Made by a program: the position numbers and the translations under genes. Positions 37,495 to 49,789 of a DNA stretch of 64,000 nucleotides are shown here, piece by piece. The stretch covers positions 2,294,001-2,358,000 of the forward strand of contig JANTQA010000048.1 in assembly GCA_027625915.1 (NCBI GenBank). The letters run 5' to 3'. How positions within the stretch are numbered: position 1 is the first letter of the stretch; each line of letters begins with the position of its first letter. The DNA is from Anaeramoeba flamelloides. Lineage: Eukaryota > Metamonada > Anaeramoebidae. Under the pieces are notes generated by a model, which was not told the DNA's origin, did not search any database, and saw only the letters and a program-made list of their open reading frames with translations.

Positions 37495-38032
37495 CTAAAA
37501 TAAAATTCAAAATTTTCCACACAGTTAAAACGACCCAAATAATCACAATAAAAAAATTTCATTCAAATTGGAAATAAATTTTGAATTTTGAAAAATATGA
37601 AAATCATTTTTTCATCTTTGATTTTTTTTGTATTAAGTACATTTTTTGAATTACATAACTTGTCTCGTTCGATCAAATTTTTTTTCAAGGATTGATATTA
37701 TGCTAAAGTTAGGTTGTTCCAAATAGAAGAACTCAAATAAAAAAATTTGGTAGTATCTAACCATTTGATCAATCAATATTCCTCATAGAATTTAAACAAA
37801 TTTAGCAAAGTATTAATTTGTTTTGATCATCCAAAATTTTTAACACACCCCTGATAATTTATTATTGATAATTATTTATTTTTTGTTTTTTTAGTCTTGT
37901 AATTTACAAAAAAGTGTTAACATTTCAATTATTGAAGGGTTCTAATTTTATGTTTCTTCGAGAATTGATTAAATAAGTTTTTTTCTTCACAAATTGAATT
38001 TTGGGGTCTTTAAAAATTTTGAATTGGGGTTT
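37495..38032 (+). mobile_element. Family Y repeat, uninterrupted copy
   Basis: It is colinear with 45780-47012 and, inverted, with 60943-61490. Shared words include GATTGATATTATGCTAA, GGTAGTATCTAACCATTTGA and TTGATAATTATTTAT. The ends read about AATTCAAAATTTTCC and, in reverse complement, AAACCCCAATTCAAAATTTT, a weak terminal inverted repeat. At 37786-37787 it has the single TA (CCTCATAGAATTT) into which family X is inserted in the other copy. Confidence 0.8.
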
Positions 38033-38545
38033 AATTTGAATTTTAAATGTAAAACACATTTCACTCAAAATTTTCTACGAGCAAAAAATGAAAAATTCAT
38101 TTTTTTTAGTGAAGAATCATTTAAACATAGGATTGCCAAGAAATAAGAGTAAAAAATAAATTTTGGATTGGAAATGATATTCATAAAAGAAATTTTCATA
38201 AACTCAAAAGTTAAAAAAAAAATTTTGTTTGGAATACTATCATTGGAAAGTCTTGAGAAAAATTTCTAACATTGCTATAGGAAAAATAAAAGTGATGAAA
38301 ATAAGATTATTCAAGTAGGAATTGTATTCATTTTTAATGAAATTTCAATGTTACAATTTTCTTTAATTTAATTTTCAAACAATTTTTTATTCTAATAAAA
38401 AAAAGAAAAAGAAAAAGAAAAAATTGATTAAATTTGAGAAAATGATTCTGATTGAAAAATTGAAAATTTATTTTGAGAAGAATGATGAATTAAACTCATA
38501 GAATAAGTTCTATTTATTGCATAAAAATTGGGGTCTTTTGAACTG

Positions 38546-39066
38546 AAAAAGAGTTTATTGTCAGGTCAAAATGGTCAGTTGTAGATAGGTTAATTACACG
38601 TTTTAAAAGATTTAATAGATATTAGATGTAAAATTTTAATTTATAAACTGCAAAATCGAAATAATTTTTGTTTATATTTTATTATTATTTACTAATTTGA
38701 TTATATTTTTGCTGCATGATCGATGGTCGCAGACTAAATGTGTTATTCTAATGTTACTTAAATAGTGAAAATATTTGTCGAGAAATCCTCTTTATTTGTA
38801 TTTAATTTTATTCAATTCTTCAATTGAATACCAAAATGAACAACACTATTTTTGTAAATATATTACTCAGAATTTGGGGTTTGAAAATTTTTAAGAAGAT
38901 ATATCTATTGATTTATTAATTTTATTTCATACGGAAATAAACTATTCTTATATATATATATATATATATATTAATCTACTTATTTCTTATTTGTTCTTCA
39001 AAGATCAATTTAAAAAATAATTAATATTTTAACAAAAATTTGGTCCCCTTTGTCTAAAAAAAAGTT
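38546..39066 (-). mobile_element. Family X MITE, inverted diverged copy
   Basis: Reverse complement of the family X sequence. TGTCAGGTCAAAATGGTCAG lies at the left and TTGGTCCCCTTTGTCT at the right. Internal matches include TTTGTTCTTCAAAGATCAAT and TTGAATACCAAAATGAACA. The ends are more eroded than in the 27110 and 46064 copies, so this is an older insertion. Confidence 0.7.
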
Positions 39067-39898
39067 ATATATAACTATATATATTTAGATATAAATATAT
39101 ATATATCTATATATATATAACATTATAAAATAAGATCTATATATACAATTTTTAGTAATTGTAATAATGATTTTCAACATGTGTACCTCCTTCAAACTCT
39201 TTTTTTTAAAAAAAAAAAAATTGGTAAACCTTCAACCAATTAAAAAAGTTAATTTGGATAAAGGAAAAAGTCTAAAAAATGATCAATAATTGTTTTTTTA
39301 AAGTGATATTTTTTGGTAATTGCTTTTTTTTAATACTTTTCTTCGACCTGAACTCTATAATGTTGTTCTTTTTCCACATTCCTTCAATAAAATAAAATAA
39401 AACAAAAAAATCAATGTTGACTAAAATTTTAAAAAATGATAAACAAATATTTTAACTTTTTTGTTTCAATAATAATGTTCTTTTTGCTTCTAATCTTTCA
39501 TTTCTGATTTAATCCCTTTTTTGAATCTGATCACTTTCAAAACACAGACACAAATATTTTTGATAAATAACTGTTAGTTAATTTTAGAGCTGTTAAATTT
39601 GCTTAATTATTTTTTGTTTCTATCTATTAAAAAATTGAAAAAAAATGGAGGGTTGTTCAAGGAAAAGAAAAAATTGTATTATGATTTTTTTTATTTTTTT
39701 ATAAAAAACAAAATTTGTTCTCTTTAAAATATTAAGATCGATTATTTCGTTTTAAAGGTTTTTATTATTATTATTATTAATATTTTGATATTGTTGATCA
39801 ATTATTTATATTTTATGTTAAATATAGTTGAAAATTATAGAATTTCTTGTTCAACATGTCGTTTTTTTTTTTGAATTATTCAAAAGAAATAGTATTGA

Positions 39899-41023
39899 TT
39901 AAAAATTGGACGTTTTTAAATCTGACATTCCAAGGTACTGTTCCATTTGTTGGTGAACTGGTGGCTGGATTAATGGTGAATTATTAGGCACTATAGAATT
40001 ATAAATTAGTAAAGATACAGAAAGGGTGTTGGATATTAAATGTTTAATTTCAAAAAGTAAATTGGATTATTAGGTTGATGGATAATGAAATTTTAAATGC
40101 TTGTTGGTTTTCTTTTTCCCTTGGTCATTGTATTTTCCTTGGTTATTGTAGTTTTTGAGTTCGTGCATAAAATAAAGAAAGAAAAAAGAATTTTTAACAA
40201 AAAAAGTATTACTATTATAGAGATCTTCTGGTTCTACTTCAATATCAGTTCCTCTAAACACTTCCAAACTAAGATAAGAAGATGGCAAGCAAGGAAGCCT
40301 TAGTGGTTGGTTATAAATTTCTTCTTCAAGTTTGAGCATTAATGGATATTGTGATCCGAATACCTTTCCAAGCATATTATATTGTTTTTCTCTTTCGTTT
40401 TTTTGTTTCTATGTTTTTGTTTATTTTTTTCAAACAAAAGAATAATAAAAAAGAAATAATTGAATTTTGAAAGGTTATAGGTAAAGTTTTTAGAATTGGT
40501 TGTTTGTTTTTATTCGTTGCTTTGTTTTGGTTGATTGTTTTTGTTTTTGTTTTGATGCCTTTTTATTCTTTCAATTAAAAAAAAAAAAAAACATGTCAAA
40601 TAATTGCTTGTAAAACAATGAAAGACAAAAAACAAAAAGAAAAATCTTTCAAAACAGAAAAGAATTCAAGTTCTTTCTAAATTGAAAGAGAATGGTTCAG
40701 AGTCCGATTTGAAAAGATCAATTTTCTTCTTCAAAAAGAAAAGAGAAAAAAAAATTTTTTTTTTGACAATTGTGAATAATTTGAAAGGTGGTTTAAAACA
40801 AACAACCAAAAAGAAAAAGAAATAGCCCGATCGAAAGAATTTAACCAAAATAAATAAAAAAAAAAAAAAACAAAAGAGATAATACATTAATTTGAATATT
40901 TTCTACAGGATGTTTTGGTAAGGTTTGTGTTTTAAAGTTTGGAAGCCCTTTTTCTAAAAATTCTGAAGAGTACCCAATAATTGGAAGAGTTTTTTGTTCT
41001 GTTTCAAGTCCTGAAAGATCCAT
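39899..41023 (-). CDS. POMP: Proteasome maturation protein (UMP1/POMP)
   Basis: Three minus-strand exons (41023-40886, 40408-40213, 39990-39899) encode 141 residues, the usual length. POMP chaperones assembly of 20S proteasome half-mers and is degraded inside the finished particle. Landmarks are LPKHPVENIQIN, then YNMLGKVFGSQYPLMLKLEE, LRLPCLPSSYLSLEVFRGTD and EVEPEDLYN, ending in PVHQQMEQYLGM. These match the family's HPLE, RLP.L.SS.L.LD.L.G.D and H..ME..LG blocks. The exon 2 start at 40408 (after ATAG) is the only acceptor that keeps phase with the GTATTA donor. It gives KQKNEREKQYN, with spacing close to that of known POMPs. Introns are 477 and 222 bases. Confidence 0.92.
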
Positions 41024-42472
41024 TTTTATGATTTGGAATAAAATTAAATAAACTTGTAAATGAAGGAAAAAGATGAGAAAAATAAATTGGTTAAAGTTAT
41101 TTTGATAATTTATAAAAATTTAAAATGATTAAAAGGGAATAAAAGAATTAATTCAGTCGAGTTCAGTAAGGAGTTATTCATTACTATTTGAATCACGAGT
41201 TTTTTATGATTGATTAAAAAATTCTTCTCACGGATTAATTTTTAATTTTGATTAAAATTTTAAACAACGATATTTCCTTTAAAAGTATAAAAACAATATA
41301 AGGAGATTAAAAAACATTTTTTAGACCTTTAAGTGAATTTAAAGAATTATTAAAAGAAAAACCATCTCATAGTATTGAAAAAAAAATACCAAAGCATGAA
41401 AAGAATCCTTGTAAAGATTTTTAATTGTTAATATTAGAAGAATTATTTTGTAATTTCTTTTATTTAAAACCAAATCCTATTAATAACTCAACAAAATATT
41501 AATGAACTATGTAATAAACCTACCTAAAGTTTATTAAAGTGAGGTTTTTATAGAATACTCATTTAATTGTTTGATAACATAAGTATATCGACCTATTTTG
41601 AAATAAAATAGGATTTGATAGATATTTATAATGAGTTTGGATAAATGAATATTTTTATTCCAGTTTTTTGATTGATTAAATGGTATTTTGAAGAAATATA
41701 ATTCAGTTAATCATCATTCTAAAAAGTTTAAGGTTTTTATTTTAAGAAATTTGATTCTTTAAAAAAATTAAATCCAGTGATCAAAATAAAGTGCCCAACT
41801 ACTATAATCTGTGTTACAAAATATATTTCGTGTATTTCTTTCTTCTTTTTCCAAGACACCACCCAATTCCTTACCCAATAGTATACCTAAGTTCAAATAA
41901 ATTTTGTAAGTAAACTCCTTGATATCTAAATTAAATTTTAATTTATTCATGCAATTTTTTTTCAATTTTTTCTTGGAATTTTTTTGTTTTTTTGTTTTAA
42001 GGTCAAAATTTCAAATACCCTTAACTCTATTTTTTGAGAAATTTTCCAATTTGTTCCTTTATTTTTAGAATTTCTTTTTAAAGAATAAAAACTTTAAGAA
42101 ATCAGTACCATATTTACTTAGAACTTATTGTTGGTTTCTTTGATGTTTAGTGTATATGTCTTCAATAAAAAAGAATCAGGCTTTTTTTTTGAAAGATGGA
42201 TTAAACTTTTTTGTACAGATTATTATGACAAAAATAATGAATCAATATTATAAAAATTTTCAGAATATAACAATGGATAGTCATTTCAGGGAATTATTTC
42301 AATGTAAGAGATTATTTTCTATGCTCGTATTTATTTTTCATTTATCTTGATATAATAAAATTAAAAGTTTATATTCCTGAAATGGGGAAATATCATCACC
42401 TTACACCTAAACCAAGACCATATTTTTTCTAATTTCAACGATTGTAAACCTGAAGGGTTTAGTAACACCTAA

Positions 42473-42508
<36 letters not shown>

Positions 42509-42865
42509 TCCAAGTCAATCGGTTACTTACTTTCTTTCAGATTCAATTAAATTTGACTACAAATCTCTTTACCATTTTCCGATAAAAAAATTTGAATCTT
42601 TTACAAATAATTCATTTTATATAATTAATTTTAAGTAAAAGAGATCTGATTACTTTTGAGTTAGAATTTTTCCATAGATAAATAAGAATAATTTGTGAAA
42701 CTATTTTATTTTTATGAAAATTCACCTTAATATATTTATGTATCAGCCAACTTATGTCAAAAAAGTAATATTATTTTACTAAAATAAAAAAAAATCAATA
42801 ATTATATTGAATCATCACAAAATATCACCAAAAAAAATGATAATAATTTTTTTAAATATTGATGG

Positions 42866-43412
42866 AAGAAGTGTAAATTGGACTCTAAAAATACTTTGAC
42901 TTAAAAATTTATAAAGGTAATTTAAGCATAAAATCATATATTTCACAATTGTTCAATAGAGAAAGACATACCCAATTTTTTTTATGTTTAATAAGCAAAA
43001 GCAAAAAATTTATGAGAAAAAAGGAAAAAAGAAAAAGAAAAAAACAAGAAATTTAAAAAAGCATTTATAAAGAAGCAATTGATAAAAAATAAAAAAAAAA
43101 ACCAATTCTATCTACAATTAACAACATCCCAAAATCACAATTACTATTCTTTTCGTTGATTTAATAATTTGATAATTGATCATGAATGTTCACTTAGGGA
43201 TCGTTGTTTAATTATTGTAATTTCGATTTTTTTTTATCTGATTTACTAAAACCTTTGGTCATTTTTAACCTTTTACTTTTTTTTTTTTTATTTTCAAGTT
43301 ACTCAAATTTTTTGTGATTCAGTGTCAGAGTATTAGCCAGTAACCACTTGATCTTTTCCCCTTTTAACCCTTCTTTTCAATATAAAGAATATTTAACCTG
43401 GGAAAAAATAGA
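42866..43412 (+). repeat. Dispersed ~540-base repeat, copy 1
   Basis: This segment is colinear in the same orientation with 56434-56975. Shared words include AGTGTAAATT, GATAATTGATCAT, TTATCTGATTTRCT and ACCTTTGGTCATTTTTA. Divergence is about a quarter of positions by eye. Copy 2 lies inside a TIR-bounded element, so this is probably the internal part of the same element. Confidence 0.65.
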
Positions 43413-44112
43413 AAAAAATATAAAATGACCATTTTAGGTTATTTATAATTATTTATTAAATCACCTGGTATTTAAAAAGACTTAATAAAAAACTTGAGGG
43501 GATTATAAAAATAATTTCCTTAAATAATAACAACTCTTTATTTTAAATAATTATATTGACAAAATTTATTATTAAAATAATCATTAATTAGATGTTTTTT
43601 TTATCTGTTTTGAAATATTTAGAAATTTGAGAAATAATACTAACAACAATAGATATTATAGAATCTTTCTATCATTACAGTTATTATGAGGTTTACTGAA
43701 ATAATTGGGATTATATTATTATTTATTATTTATAAATCATTAGATAAAACAATATTTTTTTTTTTAGTTTTTATTCATAAATTTTTGGAGGTAATTAAAA
43801 AGTATTCTAGGTAAAGTTTTATATTTTGTTAAACAAAATAAAAATATTTATAATTAAAATATAAGCATAAAGAAATGTTTAAACAATTATTTTAGAATTA
43901 TTATTATTATTTGTTTTTTAACCAGTTTTTTTTTTAATATACATAGATATTCCAAATCTTTGTGATTTAGTTTATTCTATTTTTGTTCATTTCTTTATAG
44001 ACAATAAGATTTTTTTTCTTTTTTGAGGAGATTGGTTGTTATTTGAAATAATAATTTATTATAAAATCTCTTTTGGAAAAAGGGTGACAGTTTTAATTTA
44101 GAAATTGATAAC

Positions 44113-44308
44113 AGTCAGTTCAACTTTTAAGGCACAAACTTTCAACGAAATTTAAGACACAAAAAAATCTCAAATTAAGGCAAAAAATTTGGAATTTTTT
44201 TTTTTTACAAATTATTTTGATAGAATATGAATTTTGTGCCTTAATTTGAGATTATTTTTAGTGCCTTAAATTTCGTTGAAATTTTGTGCCTTAAAAGTGG
44301 AACTGACT
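44113..44308. mobile_element. Fold-back element, nearly full-length palindrome
   Basis: The left end AGTCAGTTCAACTTTTAAGG pairs with the right end (reverse complement AGTCAGTTCCACTTTTAAGG). Pairing continues through GCACAAANTTTCAACGAAAT and CTCAAATTAAGGC to a centre near 44206. A diverged relative lies at 50494-50683. There is no coding sequence, so it is a MITE-like fold-back. Confidence 0.85.
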
Positions 44309-44918
44309 ATATATACAATTTGTTGAATATAATATACTTCTCAAAATTTATTTTCAATTTTTTGATTTGATTATTTTTTCTAATTAATTAAGTTATTTTT
44401 TTTTGTTTTCATTTTTTTTCTTATATTTGACTTTTCTTTCTTTTTTTTTTTTTTCAACCAAAAAAAAATGTTATTAACACCAAATTAACTTTAAGAAAAG
44501 TACATTTTTGTATTTTCTTTTAAAATCAATATAATTACAATTAAAAAATCATGTTCTAAAAAATTTTAATTTACTAAAGAAATTGAGAAATTTTGTACAA
44601 TTATTCCAATTAAATTGGCACAAATTTTTTTTCACATTTTTTTTTTTTTAAAATTTATAGTTTGTTTTGAATTATTTCATTAACAAATTTACACGGAATT
44701 TTAACCACCATAAAAATGTCAATTCAAGTAAGGTAAAAACTTTTTTTTTGAGACTTTTTCTCTATTTTATATAAATACAATTTGTTAATGGCTTGTAATA
44801 AGATTCATATAATTATGATTTTAAAAGGAAATCATGATTTATTGATAATGGTGCAATTTTCTATAATATTATCAAAAAATCTATTTCCAACAATAATTTA
44901 AATTTTTATAAACAGTAA

Positions 44919-45177
44919 CCCTAATAAAAAAAGTTTTTAATAACATGTTATAAACGTGTTGTAACGGTGTTATAAAAGCTTAAAATGTTATAAAATTTTA
45001 TAATAAAAACTTTTATAACATAAATATTTGTTATAAAATGTGTTATAAAATTTATAACATGTTATAAGCCTGTTATAAGTATATTTTTCAAAAAATATTG
45101 AAAAAATCATCATATAAAAGGAAATTTTGTTATCAAAATGTTATATAGATGCTATAAAAAAAGTTTTTTTATTAGGG
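44919..45177. mobile_element. TAA-flanked MITE with internal GTTATAA repeats
   Basis: It begins CCCTAATAAAAAAAGTTTTT and ends AAGTTTTTTTATTAGGG, with TAA on both sides (44916-44918 and 45178-45180). The 259-base interior repeats GTTATAA/TTATAAC about ten times, including TAACATGTTATAA palindromes. A three-base TWA duplication is the habit of PIF/Harbinger elements; that assignment is inference. There is no ORF. Confidence 0.8.
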
Positions 45178-45362
45178 TAATAACAACAATTTAAGAGACA
45201 AAAATTACTAATTTTATTCAGTAAAAAAATATGTGTACTTATAGGTGCTTATAAATACAAAATAAAATCAATTACAAAAGAAAGTAAAAAAAAATATAAT
45301 GAAAATAAAAGATAAAATTTAATCTCTATATCTAAAAAAACATTGTTCAAAAACAAGCTGAA

Positions 45363-48300
45363 TTAAAATTTTTCGTCATCTTCTTCCTTAAAATCTGTGC
45401 TATTGATTGTTTCAAATTGTTTCCCCTTTTTACGTTTTTTTTGTCTTCTTGAAAGCAATTTTTTGTTTCTGTTGAGATTGTTATTTGATGACCCCTTCAT
45501 GTTATTTAGTTCTGCTTTGATTCGTTCAACGAATAGTTCTATCGCAACTCTATTTGAAACTCCTCTAAGAATGATTACATCGGCATATTTTCTCATCTAT
45601 TAGAAATGTTAATCATTAAATTGTTGGAAATGAAAAATTAGTTTTTATTATTTATTATAATTAATGAATGAAGAAATAAATTTTGGTTCTTTTATTTTTT
45701 TTTTAAAATTGAATAAAATCTGATAAATTATTTGCGAAATAAAAACCCTTTTGATTTCAATTTAGTTGAAATAAACTTGTTTTCTAAAAGTTTCCACACA
45801 GTTAAAACTGTACAAACAATCAAAATAATACAATTTCATGAAAATTGGAAATAATTTTGATTTTTGTATAATCTGAAAATCATTTTTTCTTCTTTTAGTT
45901 TTTGTATTCATTTCATTTTTTGAATTACCTAACTTATTTCATTTGATCAAATTTTTTCCAAGAATTGATATTATGCTAAGGTTGAGTTGTTCAAAAAAGA
46001 AGAACTCAAATAAAATTAGTTCATGGTAGTATCTAACCATTTGATCGATCAATATTCCTAATAAACTCTGTTTCAGTCAAAGGGGCCAAACGTTTTTTTC
46101 AAATATCAATTATTTTATATAATTGACCTTTGAAGAACAAATAAGTAATAAAGAGAATAATACACATCAAAGAATTCTTGATACATGTCTGAAAGAAAAC
46201 TAATTAATCAATATATTTTCTTAATAATTGAAAAACTCAAAACTTTAGGGATATTGAGAAAAACAACAATGTTCGTTTTGAACTTCTACTGGTATTTGAA
46301 TAATAAATATGAAACATTTTTCACTTCATTTTCCATACTTTTCTTTTAGAAATCAAGCCACCAAACAAAGTTTGTTGGTATTTGTGATCTCTATTTGAAA
46401 AAGAAAATGAAAATGAAGTGAAAATTTTTCACATTTATTAAACAAATATCAAGATCAAAGATCTTCATTGAATTGCAATAGAAATCAATAGATTTCTCAA
46501 CAATCTTTACATGGTTTCAATGACCTTAGAATAACACGTTTTTACCAAGTGACTATTGATCATGCAATAAAAAATTTTTTTGTAAATGAATGATGTTTTT
46601 AAAAAAAAATCGAAAAAAAATTACGCAAATGTGTAAAAATGTGAAAAAATGATTTCAATTTTGAAAATTTCCCAAATAAATTTTTTCTTCTAATATCTAT
46701 GCAAACCCTTTAAACACGTGTATTGTTCCATTACAACTGGGCCCCTTTGACTGAAAAATAGTTTAGAATTTCAACAAATTTACCAATCAATTTTTTTGTT
46801 TTGCTCTCTCCAAAATTTTTAACACACTCATGATTTGTTTGTATTGATAATTATTTATATATTGTTTTGTGCGTATTGTAATTTATAAAAAAGTGTTATG
46901 ATTTCAATTAGTGAATGATTCTAATTTGGTATTTCTTCTTGAATTGATTAAATGAGTTTTTTTTTTTCAAAAATTGAATTTTGGTGTTTTAAAAATTTTG
47001 AATTGGATTTTAGAACAAAATGAAAATTTGATATTCCTTCAAAGTTCTCTTTTGGGTTTTTAAAGATTGTTTTTCAATTTGAAACTTTGAAAAAAAGACT
47101 TTTTTTTTTATATTAGGGAATGTTGATTTTGCTTTGTGATGGATTAATTTGTATGAAAAATATATAAAATCCTATTTTTTTTTAAAACACAAACTTTTTA
47201 TTTCATAAATAGTAAGTAAATAATTTTAGATAGCCACAGATAGGAAAGAGATTTGAGTTTTAAAAAGTTTAAGAGAGTACTATAGTTGCTGTGTAAAGAT
47301 TTTGACAGATCTTTGCGTTATTAAGCAAACTTCATCATTTTTTCGATCTTATTTTTAACTCTAATCAAGCAAAAGGAGAAGTATTTTACTAAAAAAATAA
47401 ACTCTAAAAATGAATTGTTATTGAAATCTTTTAAAGTTATACTTATTAAACGGTTCGGGTTTCTGTAAATTCGTAAAAAAAAAAATCTATTTGATATATC
47501 GAAATTAAAAAAATTCAATAAAAGAAATGAAAAAAAAAAAATTATTTTATCATAATAACAAAAAAAAATTTTTAAGGACTACTTTTTCAGGTGAAAACGG
47601 TGAAATAATGTATAAAAACACCCTTGAAAGAGTTTTGTAATCTCAGTAATATTTACACACGAGAATTTCTTTGAGAAAAAAAATGATATTTTCACAATTT
47701 TAACAATTTTCACAATTTTTACATTGAAAGATCATGTCAAAATTTGATCCTAATATTTTAGAAATTTCCATTTCAACTTTCTGGACTCACAATAATTCCT
47801 CTGGCTGTTCTACATATTTTTTGCTTTTGCTTTTACAAGTTCGAAATGTTCTCAAATTTGAACTTGCACTTGAAAATCTCCAAAAGCCATTTTTTTACAA
47901 TTATTTTTTTTTCTATTTTTTCTATTTCCTTTTCATTGAAAAAGATTCAATAAAAGTGTGCTTGAAAAGGCAAAGATGACAAAAAATATTTGTTTTTTTT
48001 TTTGTGCAATTTCTTCAGATTGAAAATTTTTTGTGAGAAGTGAAAGTGAAATAACACAATAACCCAACAATCTCAAGGGTGGAAACGTAGTCCTTAAGTG
48101 AGAAAAAAAAATAAAAAAAAATAACATTTTTTTGAAAACAATTTTAATCACAAAACAAATTCAAAATTTTCAGAAAATAACTCCTCTAATCTTTGTGTCC
48201 TTTTTAAGATCTAAATTTAAATTTTTCTGTTATCAAAACCCAAAATATCTTAACAAAGTTACCTAAAATCAAAATTTCGTTATTGAAAAGGTCGTTCCAC

Positions 48301-49586
48301 TTTATTTTCAAGTATTAAAGAGTTTAGTCTTTGTGTGTCAATATATTTTGAAATAAAACTGGAGTGGCCTTTTTATTATGGGTAAACAAAATCAATTTTA
48401 AGTGCGTCTTGTTGTGTGAAAAAATTCATAAAAGTTTTTGGATCAGAAAAAAAGTTCATTACAAACGTCAAAAATTCTCCAAAAAAAGCTAAAAATTGTA
48501 ATATCTCGGCTTTTCTTGAATTCACGAACTTTTAAATGGCCCTTTTGTCTTTGTGTTTCTGAACCTAAAATTCGGAAAGTGTTTGCTTGGATTTTATTCC
48601 AAAATGAAATAAATAAAAAAAAAAAAAAAGAAAAAAAAAGAAATGAAGGAAGGAGATCTTACTGGGGCAATATAATCATCATAACCTGGCTTAACATGTT
48701 TAAAATATTGATTAATCACACTTTCAAGAGTTCTTCCTCTTTCGCTAGTATCTCTAATGATTCTTCTAGCCAACCTTATATCATCGTCTACATCAACAAA
48801 AACCTTCATATGCATCAATTCTCGGAGTTCTTTGCAGTGGAAAATTAAAATTCCTTCAATGAGAACCACATCTCCAGTTACTGTGTGTGTCTTTTTAGTT
48901 CTTGAATGAGAAACAAAGTCATAGTCTGGGCATGTGACTGTCTCACCTTTCCTTAGTCCAGTTAGCACATTAACAAAGGTTTCAGTGTCAAGTGCAAATG
49001 GGCTGTCAAAATTGTATTCATCAATATTTTCTCTTTCCTTTTCTGTTAGTGGCCGATAAAACCAGTCTTGGCTTACAATTGCAACTTTTTTGTCATTTAG
49101 TTCCTTCACAATCTCATGACAAACAGACGTTTTCCCAGATGCAGATCCTTTTGTTTTTTAAGAAAGAAATTAATTTAAAATTATGGTTTGTTTGTTTGAG
49201 GTTTTTGGAAATGAGAGTTTGTTTTTGAAAATGAAAGTTTTGTGTTCGAAGAGAGAATTGAAGACGTCATCCGAATTGCTTGGAAACCTTTTTTTTGTTG
49301 GTTTTTTGTTCCAAAAATGGAACCAAACCCAACAACGATAAAAATTTACAAATCGAATAAAAGATCAAAAGACTAAAAATTGTTCGAGAAAACCAAAATC
49401 TTTGAAAGGCGGTGGTTTACACTCGAAAATGATTGTTGAAAAAAAAACAAATAAAAAGAGTATGTTAGAGCACTTACCACCACAAACACCAATAAGAAAT
49501 GGTTCTTTTTCAGTCAAAGGTTCAATGTCTTTTAACTTTTCTTTGAGGTTGAATGTTAAAGAATAAAGATCCGGTAAAGATGACAT
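45363..49586 (-). CDS. UCK: Uridine-cytidine kinase
   Basis: Three minus-strand exons (49586-49478, 49147-48663, 45596-45363) encode 275 residues, a normal UCK length. The enzyme phosphorylates uridine and cytidine with ATP or GTP in pyrimidine salvage, in the cytosol. The P-loop GGSASGKT is residues 36-43 and is split by intron 1. VSQDWFYRPL is the substrate-side loop with the catalytic Asp; FDSPFALD, PDYDFVSHSRT, VVLIEGILIF, KVFVDVDDDIRLARRIIRDT and YFKHVKPGYDDYIAP follow in family order. The last exon, RKYADVIILRGVSNRVAIEL, is the conserved UCK C-terminal block, so the 3066-base intron between 45596 and 48663 is real. It holds a nested set of three MITEs and a TTAA-flanked element. The tail is basic (SRRQKKRKKGK), which may be a nuclear signal or charge-rich filler. 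Confidence 0.97.
46064..46763 (+). mobile_element. TA-flanked MITE, family X, carrying a nested element
   Basis: The left end AACTCTGTTTCAGTCAAAGG and the right end (reverse complement AACTATTTTTCAGTCAAAGG) form terminal repeats that extend through GGCC. TA flanks at 46062-46063 and 46764-46765. Length is 700 bases against 546 for the 27110 copy. The difference of 154 equals the nested element (152 bases) plus a TA duplication. Confidence 0.9.
46295..46446. mobile_element. Small fold-back MITE nested in family X
   Basis: It starts TTTGAATAATAAATATGAAA and the right end reads, in reverse complement, TTTGTTTAATAAATGTGAAA. Pairing continues through TTTTCACTTCATTTTC. The centre, CCAAACAAAGTTTGTTGG, is itself palindromic. 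TA is found on both sides (46293-46294, 46447-46448). Half of a similar sequence (GAAATGAAGTGAAAA) occurs near 63760. Confidence 0.82.
47576..48092. mobile_element. TTAA-flanked MITE, copy 1
   Basis: The left end is GGACTACTTTTTCAGGTGAA and the right end in reverse complement is GGACTACGTTTCCACC. TTAA is on both sides (47572-47575, 48093-48096). A second copy with the same ends lies at 49790-50286. It is within intron 2 of the uridine kinase gene. The TTAA site points to piggyBac-type mobilisation. The open frames inside are F/L-rich and carry no transposase features. Confidence 0.8.
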
Positions 49587-49789
49587 TTCAAAAGTAAAAA
49601 AATGACTAATCTGGAAAGCAAAAAAAATAAATTTTTTTTTATTTTGTTAGTGATGTGGGAATTGTATCCCAGTCTACCCTTGTTAGTAAAATTCAGATCA
49701 GAAAATTCAAAATAAAAAATAACTATTTGATGATTATGAATCAAGTAAAAATAATTTCAAGCAGACTTGTTTTACAAATAATTTCTTAA

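Larger units (their letters stand above)
36892..39898. other. Convergent spacer with family X and Y repeats
   Basis: The MED14 and POMP 3' ends face each other across this stretch. It contains T-rich 3' flank, a TA microsatellite (37302-37342), one family Y copy (37495-38032) and an inverted family X copy (38546-39066). I see no gene. Confidence 0.65.
41024..45362. other. Repeat-bearing spacer upstream of POMP
   Basis: The POMP promoter should lie at the left end; the uridine kinase 3' end is at the right. The spacer contains a TA run (42477-42508), one copy of a 540-base repeat (42866-43412), a fold-back element (44113-44308) and a TAA-flanked MITE (44919-45177). ORFs at 41768-41965 (-) and 42150-42350 (+) show no family features. 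Confidence 0.6.
45780..47012 (+). mobile_element. Family Y repeat carrying a nested family X element
   Basis: The sequence flanking the insertion (45780-46063 and 46764-47012) is colinear with the uninterrupted copy at 37495-38032. Family X sits between CCTAATA and TAGAATTTC, where the intact copy reads CCTCATAGAATTT. The copy lies in intron 2 of the uridine kinase gene, opposite to its transcription. Confidence 0.85.

Noticed and set aside
45363-45596. Separate small basic protein gene
   Set aside because: RKYADVIILRG is the C-terminal block of uridine-cytidine kinase, and the acceptor phase matches exon 2, so this is the last exon of that gene.
47734-47979. ORF inside the uridine kinase intron
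   Set aside because: It lies in the TTAA-flanked MITE, is F/L-rich and lacks any transposase feature.
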